NCBI GenBank assembly: GCA_016763235.1
Contig: JAESUE010000340.1
Coordinates: forward strand, 1-14,709
Length of the DNA: 14,709 bases
From: Pseudomonadales bacterium
GTDB lineage: Bacteria; Pseudomonadota; Gammaproteobacteria; Pseudomonadales; UBA3067
Direction of reading: 5' to 3'
Positions within the stretch are counted from its first letter, which is position 1. The number at the start of each line of letters is the position of its first letter. The translations under genes were made by a program, and so were the position numbers. Below, piece by piece: positions 1-7,423 of this stretch. The notes beneath the pieces were generated by a model. The model did no database searches. It saw only the letters and a program-made list of their open reading frames with translations, and was not told the origin of the DNA.

Positions 1-498
1 AGAGTCGCCAAAGCGCTGCTCTAAATAGGCGTTCAGCAAATCAACGGAAGCTTGGTCTTCTTGCTCACAGTAATTCATTAGCTTCTGGCACTGGGTTAAG
101 GTGAGAGCATGAAGCTGTTTTCCGGCAAATGGGCCAGAAAGCACCTCCCCGGATAGCTCTCCACTCTCATGATCTAATTGCATACAGAGGATGTCGGTAT
201 TAACCGCTGACCCCTGTTCTTGTTGCGGTTTTTTAGTGAATGAATGGCGTTGAAGCTGTTGTTTCAATAAGGGCAGTAATCGAATCAGAACAGGAATAAA
301 ACCGCGTAAACTGGCCGCTAATCCTGCGATGACAGCGCCTAGCCAGTGCGTTCGCCCCGTAACGGCAAGAACGCCCAGCAAGCCCGCGCTGACTACCAGT
401 ACCCACTGGGTTTTCTGTTTTTTGTCCAAAGACGGCCACGCCCTCATCAAAAATAGGCCGGCAAGAGCGCACAAAGTAACAATTAATAAAATATGCAT
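1..498 (-). CDS. Membrane-anchored DnaJ-like co-chaperone, C-terminus cut by window edge
   Basis: Partial gene: 166 codons are open from the ATG at 498 down to base 1 with no stop. The N-terminus is hydrophobic (MHILLIVTLCALAGLFLM), followed by further hydrophobic stretches at about residues 31-50 and 55-75, so at least two membrane segments are likely. The soluble part contains LDHESGELSGEVLSGPFAGK and later SVDLLNAYLEQRFGDS. This pattern is known from short inner-membrane DnaJ-domain proteins of gammaproteobacteria, where the J domain lies at the extreme C-terminus; here the J domain would lie outside the window, so its HPD motif cannot be confirmed. The start lies 13 bases after the stop of the VWA gene on the same strand, so the two probably form an operon. 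An ATG at 503 is in a frame that soon stops and was not used. The ribosome-binding site is weak. Confidence 0.75.
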   Translation of the reverse strand, partial: MHILLIVTLCALAGLFLMRAWPSLDKKQKTQWVLVVSAGLLGVLAVTGRTHWLGAVIAGLAASLRGFIPVLIRLLPLLKQQLQRHSFTKKPQQEQGSAVNTDILCMQLDHESGELSGEVLSGPFAGKQLHALTLTQCQKLMNYCEQEDQASVDLLNAYLEQRFGDS

Positions 499-511
499 GG
501 CATCCAGTGGT

Positions 512-1243
512 TTAAATTATTTGCTGGGCAAGTTGTTTTACTTTACCGGAGTGCTGTAAGGAAAACTGCTCCAGTGCTTTTTTTCCACCACTGGCATAGG
601 CGGCAGCAGCGCCAAGCAGAGCGCCTAACTCTTTCGCGCTGGATACGTCAAATGCTGCATAGGCACCCCCGCTTAAACGGGCTATTTGCTGGAAGCCTTG
701 GCGTACACGAGGGTCTTTGCCTTCCTGGAAGATGAAAACTGGAATTTTTAAAATGCCCGCTTTTCCTGCTAAATGGCAGAGATCATCAATGGATTCTTCT
801 AGAGCATCACCCACAAATACCACTGCCTGCACTTTGTGGTTTTTATGTTCGAGCAAGGCATGCTCTAACACTTTATATATTTGAGTATGACCACCGAGGC
901 AGCTGACACTGCACATTTTCTCGCGAACTGCTTCGCTGTTGTGCAACCAATGACTGGCCGAAAACTCTTGGTAACCGCGATAATAACAAATCTGCACACG
1001 TAAATTTTGTTGCATAACAGTGGCGTTAAACATCTCGACTTGTAGGTGGCAGGCTTTATCCCACATTGGCTGGCGGCTTGCTGTGGCATCCATGGCAAAA
1101 ATAAGCCGACATGGTTTCCCATGTTCCCCCTTTTTCGCAGTCAAAATGGCTTTGTTTTTCTCAACCTTAGCAAGAAAACGTGTAACGTTTGCTTGGTTAG
1201 ATGCGTTAGCCTTTGGTTTCAGGTCTTTTGTCATAACGGTCAT
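512..1243 (-). CDS. von Willebrand factor A (VWA) domain protein
   Basis: A 243-residue soluble protein with no signal peptide or membrane segment. It has a recognisable metal-ion-dependent adhesion site: DATAS at residues 52-56 (the DxSxS position, with Thr as the middle ligand), a Thr at 120 in GGHTQI, and an Asp at 146 in VFVGDALEE. The N-terminal 45 residues are Lys-rich and probably disordered. The sequence resembles a family of stand-alone cytoplasmic VWA proteins that sit next to membrane DnaJ-like genes; the DnaJ-like gene follows here after 13 bases. The partner and the role of this pair are not established to my knowledge; a chaperone or complex-assembly function is inference. An alternative start at 1234 (MTKDLK) is possible, and neither start has a clear ribosome-binding site. 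The gene is divergent from the MATE transporter. Confidence 0.8.
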   Translation of the reverse strand: MTVMTKDLKPKANASNQANVTRFLAKVEKNKAILTAKKGEHGKPCRLIFAMDATASRQPMWDKACHLQVEMFNATVMQQNLRVQICYYRGYQEFSASHWLHNSEAVREKMCSVSCLGGHTQIYKVLEHALLEHKNHKVQAVVFVGDALEESIDDLCHLAGKAGILKIPVFIFQEGKDPRVRQGFQQIARLSGGAYAAFDVSSAKELGALLGAAAAYASGGKKALEQFSLQHSGKVKQLAQQII

Positions 1244-1266
1244 CGCGCTGTACAGAGAGAGTAGGC

Positions 1267-1294
1267 TTGATAATAAAGCGAGCTTCCCTATGAT
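1267..1294 (+). promoter_or_regulatory. Candidate sigma-70 promoter for the MATE gene
   Basis: TTGATA at 1267-1272 and TATGAT at 1289-1294 are separated by 16 bases and lie about 60 bases before the MATE start codon, in the 109-base gap between divergent genes. Identified by eye only. Confidence 0.4.
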
Positions 1295-1352
1295 GGAAGT
1301 AGTTCAGTGACTGTTGTAATAAGGCTAATTTAATCATGTTCCAGTTCTTTGT

Positions 1353-2699
1353 ATGAAGCAGGCACTTTTTGATCGTCAAAAACATCGCGCTATTTGGCAA
1401 ATTGCCTGGCCACTGATGCTTTCTAATATCTCAGTACCTTTGCTGGGGCTTGTGGATACAGCGGTTCTTGGCCACTTGAATTTCGCCTGGTATATGGGCG
1501 CGGCGGCAGTAGGGGGGAATATATTCACCTTTGTATTTTGGGCATTTGGCTTTTTAAGAATGGCGACAACGGGGCTTACAGCGCAATCTTACGGTGCAAA
1601 GGATTGGCCGCGAAGCCTTGGTGTTCTTACGCAAGGGTGTTTGGCTGCGTTATTGATCAGTGTGTTGATTATAGCGGCACAAACTGGGTTGTTTCCTATT
1701 GCGATTGGGCTTATAGGTGGAACAGAAGAGGTTAGGGCGGCAAGCTTGGTTTACTGCCAGTATCGAGTTTGGGGCGCGCCTGCGACCCTGCTGCAATTTG
1801 TACTAGCTGGGTGGTTGATCGGCACACAGCAAGCTAAAACCCTGATGGCAATACTTCTATTTGTGAATGCAGTGAATATAGTTTTAGATGTGTTACTAGT
1901 CATGGTGTTTGAATTGGATATTCGCGGCGTTGCTTTAGCGACGGTACTTTCTGAATACCTTGGGCTTGGTTTGTCGTTTTGGTTTGTAAAAAAGTATATT
2001 GCAGTGAGTGGTGAGGGATTTGAGCTTAAACAAATGTCGTTTACGCCACTCAGGGCTTTTTTTCAGGTAAATGGGGATATTTTTATCCGCACATGCCTGC
2101 TTATCTTTGTGTTCGCTTTTTTTACTGCACAGGGAGCAAAACAGGGCGATGAAACGCTAGCCGCCAATGCCGTGTTGATCACCTTTCTTATGTTAATTGC
2201 CAATAGCCTTGATGGTTTTGCCAACGCAGCAGAAGCGAAAGCGGGCGAATATGTTGGCCAGTATCGCAGCAGGGGCGCGAGGGTGTTGGCTGACTTTCAT
2301 GGCAGTAATCTTGTCGCTGGGCTTTGGAGTGCAATATTTTCCCTCGCTCTTTTAGGGGCTTTTGGTTTATTCGGTGCGGCGCTTATTGACGCCTTAACCG
2401 ACTTGCCAGCGGTGGCCCACGTTGCGAAGGAGTATCTTCCTTGGCTAGTATGGATGCCCCTGATTACTTTTTTGAGCTTTCTTTTTGATGGTATTTTTAT
2501 CGGCACAACGAAAACAAAAGAAATGCGTGACGTGATGTTTATCTGTTTGTTTATGGTGTTTTTTCCGACTTGGTATTTTACGCAAAACTGGGGGAATCAT
2601 GGATTGTGGTTTTCCCTTTCAATGTTTATGCTTGCGCGCTCGATATTGATGGGCTATCGATATTTTTCTATTAGTTCCAGAAATATTTGGTTTGCGTGA
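1353..2699 (+). CDS. dinF: MATE family efflux transporter, DinF type
   Basis: A 448-residue polytopic inner-membrane protein with about twelve hydrophobic segments, the normal size and layout for MATE antiporters, which expel drugs or toxic organic compounds in exchange for Na+ or H+. The N-terminal pattern WPLMLSNISVPLLGLVDTAV followed by GHL is characteristic of the DinF branch, and the repeated half begins near residue 235 (FFQVNGDIFIRTCLLIF). The ATG at 1353 puts the first helix at the usual distance from the N-terminus, although no clear Shine-Dalgarno precedes it; an upstream ATG at 1336 is out of frame. In Escherichia coli dinF lies downstream of lexA and is SOS-induced. There is no lexA gene here and I see no SOS box upstream, so that regulation should not be assumed. 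The substrate is unknown. It is followed after 95 bases by rmuC. Confidence 0.88.
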   Translation: MKQALFDRQKHRAIWQIAWPLMLSNISVPLLGLVDTAVLGHLNFAWYMGAAAVGGNIFTFVFWAFGFLRMATTGLTAQSYGAKDWPRSLGVLTQGCLAALLISVLIIAAQTGLFPIAIGLIGGTEEVRAASLVYCQYRVWGAPATLLQFVLAGWLIGTQQAKTLMAILLFVNAVNIVLDVLLVMVFELDIRGVALATVLSEYLGLGLSFWFVKKYIAVSGEGFELKQMSFTPLRAFFQVNGDIFIRTCLLIFVFAFFTAQGAKQGDETLAANAVLITFLMLIANSLDGFANAAEAKAGEYVGQYRSRGARVLADFHGSNLVAGLWSAIFSLALLGAFGLFGAALIDALTDLPAVAHVAKEYLPWLVWMPLITFLSFLFDGIFIGTTKTKEMRDVMFICLFMVFFPTWYFTQNWGNHGLWFSLSMFMLARSILMGYRYFSISSRNIWFA

Positions 2700-2737
2700 T
2701 GCCCTGTGTCGTATTGTCTATTTTAGTCAATAGCACG

Positions 2738-2763
2738 AATTTGGACGTGAGATGAATAGTTAC
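2738..2763 (+). repeat. Degenerate fragment of the dispersed intergenic repeat
   Basis: About 26 bases between the MATE gene and rmuC (AATTTGGACGTGAGATGAAT and onward to AGTTAC) match the right half of the repeat found at 9201-9237 and its 3' flank, with about five differences. It is too short and diverged to be sure. Confidence 0.35.
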
Positions 2764-2794
2764 GCAATTTTTAATTCGAAAAAGAGAGAGTAGA

Positions 2795-4510
2795 ATGGTT
2801 TTTACCCCAGATAATATCATTCCATTACTTGTCACTATCGTCGTTACAGGCGTAGTCACTGGCCTCATTGTATACCTGCTTGTTTATATTGTGATGAGTA
2901 AGAAGACGACGGGCCTGAAAAACACCAGCCTTTCTATAAAGGCAGAATTAGAAAAGACAACGCTGTCCTGCCAAACGCTACAAAGTCAGCTGGTAGACAT
3001 TACCAGTGTGCGTCATTCTGCAGAAAAATCTCTGTATGCCTTAGAGGCCGAGTTACAAGAAAAGAAAAACCATCAGCAGGATTTAATTAATCGCTTAGCA
3101 ATTACTACTGATGAACTGAAAGCAGAGAGAGAAAATCTGAATCAACAAAGATCCATTAGCGCCCAGTTAGATAAAGAAGCAAGGGGCCACGAAGTAAAAG
3201 CATATGAAACCGAGCTTAAATACCAAGAAATTAAAGAGCCATTAAATCAGCTAAAAAATAAATTTGAGGATTTACAGGGACAATTTTCAAGCCTTTCTTC
3301 TGAGCACACAGAATTAAATACTTCTTTAAAGGAGAGAGAAAAAAACCATCAGCAACAGCTAGAACAGTTTGCAGAACAAAAGTTGGTGTTAAAAAAGGAG
3401 TTTGAAAATCTTGCCAATAAAATTTTTGAAGAGAAGGGGCGTTCTTTTACTGATACCAGTAAAATAAGCATCAATGCGATGCTTAAACCATTCCGTGAAC
3501 AAATAGATGGTTTTCAAAACCGCATTAACGCGATTCACGATGAATCGCTCAAAGGAAATACGCACCTAAATTCAGAAATCAAAAAGGTGCTGGAAATTGG
3601 CCTTAAAATGAGCGATGACGCAAGCAATCTTACCTCGGCATTAAAAGGTAGCTCTCAGCAGCGTGGGGCGTGGGGTGAGGCACAGTTGAAACGTACGTTA
3701 GAAATGAGTGGGTTGATTGAGGATGCGCACTACGAAACGCAAAGCTCTTTCAAAGACGTGGATGGAAAGCAAAAACAAACGGATTACTTAATTAAACTGC
3801 CTGATAATAAACATATTATTATCGACAGTAAGGTGTCGCTAATTGCTTACGAAAAGGCGGTATCGTTGGACAGTTTAGAGGAACAGGTGCTGGCAATGAA
3901 GGAGCATGTCAAAGCGGTTAAAAAGCATATAGATGACCTTGCATCGAAAGATTATACCAACCTGGTGGGTATGCGTAGCCCCAGTTTTGTGTTGATGTTT
4001 ATGCCTATAGAACCTGCATATATCGACGCATTAAGGAGTAATAAGGATTTGTTTAGCTATGGCTATGAGCGGGGGATTGTTCTGGTTTCCCATACCACCT
4101 TGATTCCTATTTTACGCACCGTCGCCAATTTATGGATGATGGAAAGAAGCAACGAAGAAGCGCGTGAAATCAGCGATAAGGCGGGTGAAATCTACAACCA
4201 GGTTTGCATCGTGGCAGAACGGCTGCAAAAGCTTGGCGGCACACTGGGTACGGTGAGTAATCATTACAACGCCACTGTGAAAGCATTGGTGGGGCAGCAA
4301 GGCTTACACGGCAAGGTGGATCGCTTTAATCAACTTTCCAGCAAGGTAAGTAAAACAATGCCTGCTTTGAACGCGGCACATATCGACTTTGAAACAGAGC
4401 AATTGTCACTGATTGCCGAAGCGATTGTTGATGAAACGCCTGATGAAAAAGCCAGTGAGTTATTTGGCATGGCGGATGAAACAAATACACCTGATCACGG
4501 TATTAAATAG
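2795..4510 (+). CDS. rmuC: DNA recombination protein RmuC
   Basis: A 571-residue protein, longer than the 475-residue E. coli RmuC mainly because of its coiled-coil part. Order: an N-terminal membrane helix (about residues 8-33), a long Glu/Lys/Gln-rich coiled coil (about 40-215), then the conserved nuclease-like RmuC domain (about 250-520). The domain contains SSQQRGAWGEAQLKRTLEMSGL split across residues 286-307, the DYLIKLPDNKHIIIDSKVSL-type core near 333-350 with the Asp and Lys of a PD-(D/E)xK-like fold, and later SPSFVLMFMPIEPAY. RmuC limits recombination at inverted repeats and slipped or collapsed replication structures, and was first found as a mutation raising inversion frequency. 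The last residues after about 530 are acidic and poorly conserved. A purine-rich GAGAGAG lies about 5 bases before the ATG. The gap to fklB is 117 bases with no clear terminator, so co-transcription is possible. Confidence 0.92.
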   Translation: MVFTPDNIIPLLVTIVVTGVVTGLIVYLLVYIVMSKKTTGLKNTSLSIKAELEKTTLSCQTLQSQLVDITSVRHSAEKSLYALEAELQEKKNHQQDLINRLAITTDELKAERENLNQQRSISAQLDKEARGHEVKAYETELKYQEIKEPLNQLKNKFEDLQGQFSSLSSEHTELNTSLKEREKNHQQQLEQFAEQKLVLKKEFENLANKIFEEKGRSFTDTSKISINAMLKPFREQIDGFQNRINAIHDESLKGNTHLNSEIKKVLEIGLKMSDDASNLTSALKGSSQQRGAWGEAQLKRTLEMSGLIEDAHYETQSSFKDVDGKQKQTDYLIKLPDNKHIIIDSKVSLIAYEKAVSLDSLEEQVLAMKEHVKAVKKHIDDLASKDYTNLVGMRSPSFVLMFMPIEPAYIDALRSNKDLFSYGYERGIVLVSHTTLIPILRTVANLWMMERSNEEAREISDKAGEIYNQVCIVAERLQKLGGTLGTVSNHYNATVKALVGQQGLHGKVDRFNQLSSKVSKTMPALNAAHIDFETEQLSLIAEAIVDETPDEKASELFGMADETNTPDHGIK

Positions 4511-4627
4511 CGCCTACTGCAAAAGCTTTTGTTTTGATGCACTCATCTACTTTACTGCATGGGAGAATTCCCTTAACCTCGCATCGGTTGCTTGATCCTA
4601 TGAACCCATTAACCAATGAGAAATTCA

Positions 4628-5248
4628 ATGTCAGAGAAGTTTACAACAGTAGAACAGCGTGTTAGCTACGGAATCGGCCAGCAAATGGGTGGGCAGCTAA
4701 GTACCGCACCTTTCGAGGGGTTTGAAATTGAAGCTGTACTAGAAGGCATAACAGATTCTTTGAATAACCAGCCAAGCCAAGTTGAAGAGGCTCTTTTGGA
4801 ATCAGCATTCCAGGAAATTAACGCTAAGTTAAAAGTGGAAGAAACGCAGAATGCCGGTGAGAAAGCGGCAATCGGTGAAGCTTTTCTTGCAGAAAATTCA
4901 CAACGTGACGAAGTCACCGTGACCGAATCCGGTATGCAATACGAAGTGATTACTGTTGGTGATGGCGAGCGTCCTAGCGCTTCATCCACCGTTCGCACTC
5001 ACTATCACGGCACCTTGGTAGATGGGACTGTTTTTGATAGCTCCTATGATCGTGGGCAGCCTGCTGAGTTCCCAGTTGACGGTGTGATCGCCGGGTGGAC
5101 AGAGGCGCTGCAGATGATGCCAGTGGGTTCTAAGTGGCGCTTATATTTGCCTTACACCCTTGCTTATGGTGAAAAGGGAGCGGGTGGGTCCATCGGGCCA
5201 TACGCTGCGCTGGTATTTGATGTTGAGTTGCTAGATATTGTTTCTTAA
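4628..5248 (+). CDS. fklB: FKBP-type peptidyl-prolyl cis-trans isomerase, FKBP22 (FklB)
   Basis: A 206-residue protein, the same length as E. coli FklB. The start at 4628 (MSEKFTTVEQRVSYGIGQQM) was preferred over an in-frame ATG at 4616 because it matches the family N-terminus and has a TGAG purine element at usual spacing. Residues about 1-65 are the helical dimerisation domain (VSYGIGQQMGGQL), followed by a long linker helix. Residues about 115-206 are the FKBP domain with TVRTHYHGTLVDGTVFDSSY, the FPVDGVIAGWTEALQMM segment including the active-site VI-W motif, and LAYGEKGAGGSIGP. It catalyses proline isomerisation and assists protein folding, in the cytoplasm since there is no signal peptide. 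It is followed by a strong intrinsic terminator. Confidence 0.93.
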   Translation: MSEKFTTVEQRVSYGIGQQMGGQLSTAPFEGFEIEAVLEGITDSLNNQPSQVEEALLESAFQEINAKLKVEETQNAGEKAAIGEAFLAENSQRDEVTVTESGMQYEVITVGDGERPSASSTVRTHYHGTLVDGTVFDSSYDRGQPAEFPVDGVIAGWTEALQMMPVGSKWRLYLPYTLAYGEKGAGGSIGPYAALVFDVELLDIVS

Positions 5249-5257
5249 TACCTCGGT

Positions 5258-5297
5258 AGCTCACTAGTTTACGGTCAAGTTTGAATGCTATCTGAAT
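5258..5297 (-). repeat. Degenerate copy of the dispersed intergenic repeat
   Basis: Begins 9 bases after the fklB stop. AGCTCAC is followed by GGTCAAGTTTGAATGCTATC and TGAAT, matching about 20 of 25 bases of the clean copy at 5451-5498 in the same orientation. A duplicated, eroded copy within one intergenic gap is the simplest reading. Confidence 0.5.
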
Positions 5298-5342
5298 TTG
5301 GCTATAACTGATTAGTTACCATCTGAGAGACAAAGAAAGAGA

Positions 5343-5393
5343 AAGGTCGATGGGTCTGAATTTATCAGCGCCCATTGATCTTTTTTTGTTTTT
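5343..5393 (+). terminator. Intrinsic terminator after fklB
   Basis: AAGGTCGATGGG at 5343-5354 pairs with CCCATTGATCTT at 5371-5382 over 12 positions (two as G-U), with a 16-base loop, and is followed by T7-G-T5. It should end fklB transcripts. In the other direction the same stem is followed by a pyrimidine-rich TCTCTTTCTTTG, so it may also act on transcripts from the OmpA-like gene. Confidence 0.75.
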
Positions 5394-5450
5394 AAGGGGT
5401 TAAATTTGAATATATCCACGCCGCTATAACTTCTTTTGTCGTCACTATTT

Positions 5451-5498
5451 AGCTCACGCTCAAATTTGAACGCAATCTGAACAGTTACAGGGTTCGCT
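5451..5498 (-). repeat. Dispersed intergenic repeat, full copy, left member of an inverted pair
   Basis: Read on the minus strand the 48 bases run AGCGAACCCTGTAACTGTTC to GAGCGTGAGCT. Forty consecutive bases (5451-5490) are identical, inverted, to 6972-7011, and the full 48 differ at two positions. It starts six bases after the OmpA-like gene's stop codon. Confidence 0.9.
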
Positions 5499-5504
5499 GG
5501 ATAA

Positions 5505-6173
5505 TTACCCGGTAGGGACCAATTTAAGCTCAACACGTCGGTTAGACGCTTTCCCTGCCGCACTATTGTTAGTTACAATGGGTTGGGTTTCACCAAAACC
5601 CTGAATGATTAAGCGTTGGGTAGAAACCGAGTTTGACGATAATACATTGGCAACAGACTGTGCCCGCTGCTTTGACAGCATCATGTTATAGCTATCGGAA
5701 CCACTACTATCTGTGTGGCCTGAAACCTGTATCTGTGTCTTATCGAACTCCTTAAGAGTTAAAGCCACAGATTGCAATACATCGCCGAAATCTGGGCGGA
5801 TATTACTGCTATTTACCGAAAATGTGATGTTACTCGGCATAACCAGAATCAGTTCATCGCCGACGCGCTCAACCTGAACCCCAGTGTTCATAAGTTGATG
5901 ACGCAACTTTGCCTCTTGGCGATCCATGTAATACCCCGCACCCCCTCCTATTGCAGCGCCTGCCGTTGCTGTTTTAAGAATACGTTCGTTGCGTGTTCGG
6001 GCGCTATCATCCTTGTTTGCGGCGAAAGCACCGAGAGCGGCAATGCCCGCACCAATAGCGGCACCTTTCGTTGCGCTACTGACTTTCTTTTCCCCTGAAT
6101 AAGGGTCGTAAGTCATGCAAGCACCCAATAAGAGTGAAGGGATGATGACGCTAAAAAAACGTTTTTTGTTCAT
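5505..6173 (-). CDS. OmpA-family outer-membrane lipoprotein with glycine-zipper segments
   Basis: A 222-residue precursor with a lipoprotein signal: a KKR positive start, a hydrophobic stretch and the lipobox LGAC with the lipidated Cys at 19. Two Gly/Ala-rich segments follow (GAAIGAGIAALGAFAA at 37-52 and AGAAIGGGAGYYMD at 71-84), typical of the YiaD-like and glycine-zipper families. The C-terminal domain (about 105-222) is OmpA-like: VSGHTDSSGSDSYN carries the peptidoglycan-binding Asp (155), and ASNRRVEL carries the Arg (212). The protein should sit in the outer membrane by its lipid and bind peptidoglycan non-covalently, helping envelope integrity. E. coli YiaD is the nearest familiar example; I give no symbol because several paralogues share this layout. 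It is divergent from the PEP-CTERM gene, with a 201-base gap, and its stop abuts the inverted repeat. Confidence 0.88.
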   Translation of the reverse strand: MNKKRFFSVIIPSLLLGACMTYDPYSGEKKVSSATKGAAIGAGIAALGAFAANKDDSARTRNERILKTATAGAAIGGGAGYYMDRQEAKLRHQLMNTGVQVERVGDELILVMPSNITFSVNSSNIRPDFGDVLQSVALTLKEFDKTQIQVSGHTDSSGSDSYNMMLSKQRAQSVANVLSSNSVSTQRLIIQGFGETQPIVTNNSAAGKASNRRVELKLVPTG

Positions 6174-6374
6174 AAGTGGGTATTTTCTCTTTAGGGTTTG
6201 GTGAGATAAGAAATAATAGACGGCTTAGTGGTCATTGGCTGTTAAACGAGTAGTGTTTTTAATGTTTTATTTCACAGCGATAACATTAATGGAACACTTG
6301 GTAACACTGTGCCCAAGAGGAATGCTTTAGCATGCGATCTGAAATTAAATTTCATTAATTAACGGTGACTCAAA

Positions 6375-6977
6375 TTGAATAAACGCTTAGTGAGTTCTAT
6401 TTCCAAGGTTGTATTTGCGAGTATTTTGACATTAGTTGTCAGTACCCAAGCGATAGCCCTTCCGATGAAGGGTTCACTGGGAATAACCGGTGCAATAAAA
6501 AGTATTGATTACGTTTCCGAAGAAGTGTTTTTTACAAGTCCAGGCTGGGCAGAAGTAAGCGCTGCCGAAGAAGGTTTTTTGAATGATTTTGAAGTAAAGG
6601 AGCCTGGGCCGTGGGGAAGTAGTGGTAGCTGGGTTAATTATTATGGTTTCGGTGCATCGAGCGTATCAGGAGATATGCTTTGGTCATTTGATAAAGGCTA
6701 CGATGGCACCATTGATCTTTGGTTTGAGCTGAGCTATTTATACGCACAGGAATTTGACGCTATAGCGGGTACTGTAGAGGTTTTAGGGAGAGGGTTTCTC
6801 ACCGATGGCAGCGAGAGGGTTGAGTCACACTGGAGTTTTAATTCGACGCAAAAGGGTGATTCAATCGTTTTCTCTTCAGCGTTTGCAGTGCCTGAGCCAG
6901 CTTCGCTATTATTGTTTATAATTGGGCTGCTTGCACTTGTTACTTTCCGAAATGTAACACCCCAACGAACGCTGTAA
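6375..6977 (+). CDS. PEP-CTERM sorting-domain protein, TTG start
   Basis: A 200-residue exported protein of unknown role. Residues 1-28 form a signal peptide (KR, hydrophobic core, probable cleavage after AIA at 26-28). The mature part is rich in Gly, Ser, Trp and Tyr, contains no Cys and looks beta-rich. The C-terminus is a PEP-CTERM signal: VPEPAS at 172-177, a hydrophobic segment LLLFIIGLLALVTF, then basic residues. Such signals are processed by exosortase/EpsH systems linked to exopolysaccharide; no exosortase gene is in the window, so it must be elsewhere if the protein is sorted. The TTG at 6375 is forced: an in-frame TGA lies at 6366-6368 and the next possible start (GTG, 6390) would cut into the signal peptide. 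GGTG lies about 7 bases upstream. The last four codons and the stop fall inside the dispersed repeat. Confidence 0.82.
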   Translation: MNKRLVSSISKVVFASILTLVVSTQAIALPMKGSLGITGAIKSIDYVSEEVFFTSPGWAEVSAAEEGFLNDFEVKEPGPWGSSGSWVNYYGFGASSVSGDMLWSFDKGYDGTIDLWFELSYLYAQEFDAIAGTVEVLGRGFLTDGSERVESHWSFNSTQKGDSIVFSSAFAVPEPASLLLFIIGLLALVTFRNVTPQRTL

Positions 6978-7011
6978 CTGTTCAGATTGCGTTCAAATTT
7001 GAGCGTGAGCT
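6964..7011 (+). repeat. Dispersed intergenic repeat, full copy, right member of an inverted pair
   Basis: Differs from the copy at 5451-5498 at two of 48 positions and is in opposite orientation. Bases 6972-7011 are identical to it over 40 bases. The PEP-CTERM stop codon TAA (6975-6977) lies inside this exact block. It lies between convergent genes. Confidence 0.9.
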
Positions 7012-7060
7012 GAGGTGTTACTCCGAAATAAGCCTCCCCCCTCTCTTCTTTAGGGAAGGT

Positions 7061-7354
7061 CTAAGAATATAGAGTCGCATCAATCAGTACTTTTTTTTGT
7101 GATCGAGTCATTGATTTGATGCTGGATTCCCGTTTACTGGCAGAGCTTCTATTGTGATTTTTTTCGCTATATAAAATGCTAATAGGCGTTCTTCCATTAA
7201 AATATTTGGCACCTTTTTTCCCACTTAAATGTTCTGAAAACCGTCGCTCCGTATCGGTTGTAATACCGGTATAAAATGAACCATCACTGGCTTCAATAAT
7301 ATAAACACACCAGTTGTTTTTATTTTCTATTTCGCTCTTAAAATATTCAGGCAG
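7061..7354 (-). CDS. GIY-YIG nuclease superfamily protein, start codon unclear
   Basis: The frame encodes a complete stand-alone GIY-YIG (UvrC N-terminal-like) domain of the usual small size: NNWCVYIIEASDGSFYTGIT gives the VYI...YTG core, TERRFSEHLSG carries the catalytic Arg, KYFNGRTPISILYSE follows, and KRESSIKSM carries the conserved Glu. It ends at a TAG at 7061-7063. The frame is open back to a TGA at 7394-7396 but contains no ATG, GTG or TTG before the domain. The CTG at 7352-7354, with an AGG about 9 bases before it, is offered as the most plausible start, giving 97 residues. The gene follows the frameshifted EAL/HDOD gene by 69 bases on the same strand. It may be translated from a rare start, coupled to the upstream gene, or have lost its start and be decaying. 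Related YhbQ-type proteins are thought to act on DNA; the substrate is unknown. Confidence 0.65.
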   Translation of the reverse strand: MPEYFKSEIENKNNWCVYIIEASDGSFYTGITTDTERRFSEHLSGKKGAKYFNGRTPISILYSEKNHNRSSASKRESSIKSMTRSQKKVLIDATLYS

Positions 7355-7423
7355 GATGCAAAGCCTGTAGTTCCGGTATGGTGAAGTGGCTTGTCACTAA
7401 AATCTATAGATATGACTCTGTGG

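Noticed and set aside
4520..4531. CAAAAGCTTTTG palindrome after rmuC as a terminator
   Set aside because: The stem would have no loop and is AT-rich; the following TTTTGATGC is not a convincing T tract.
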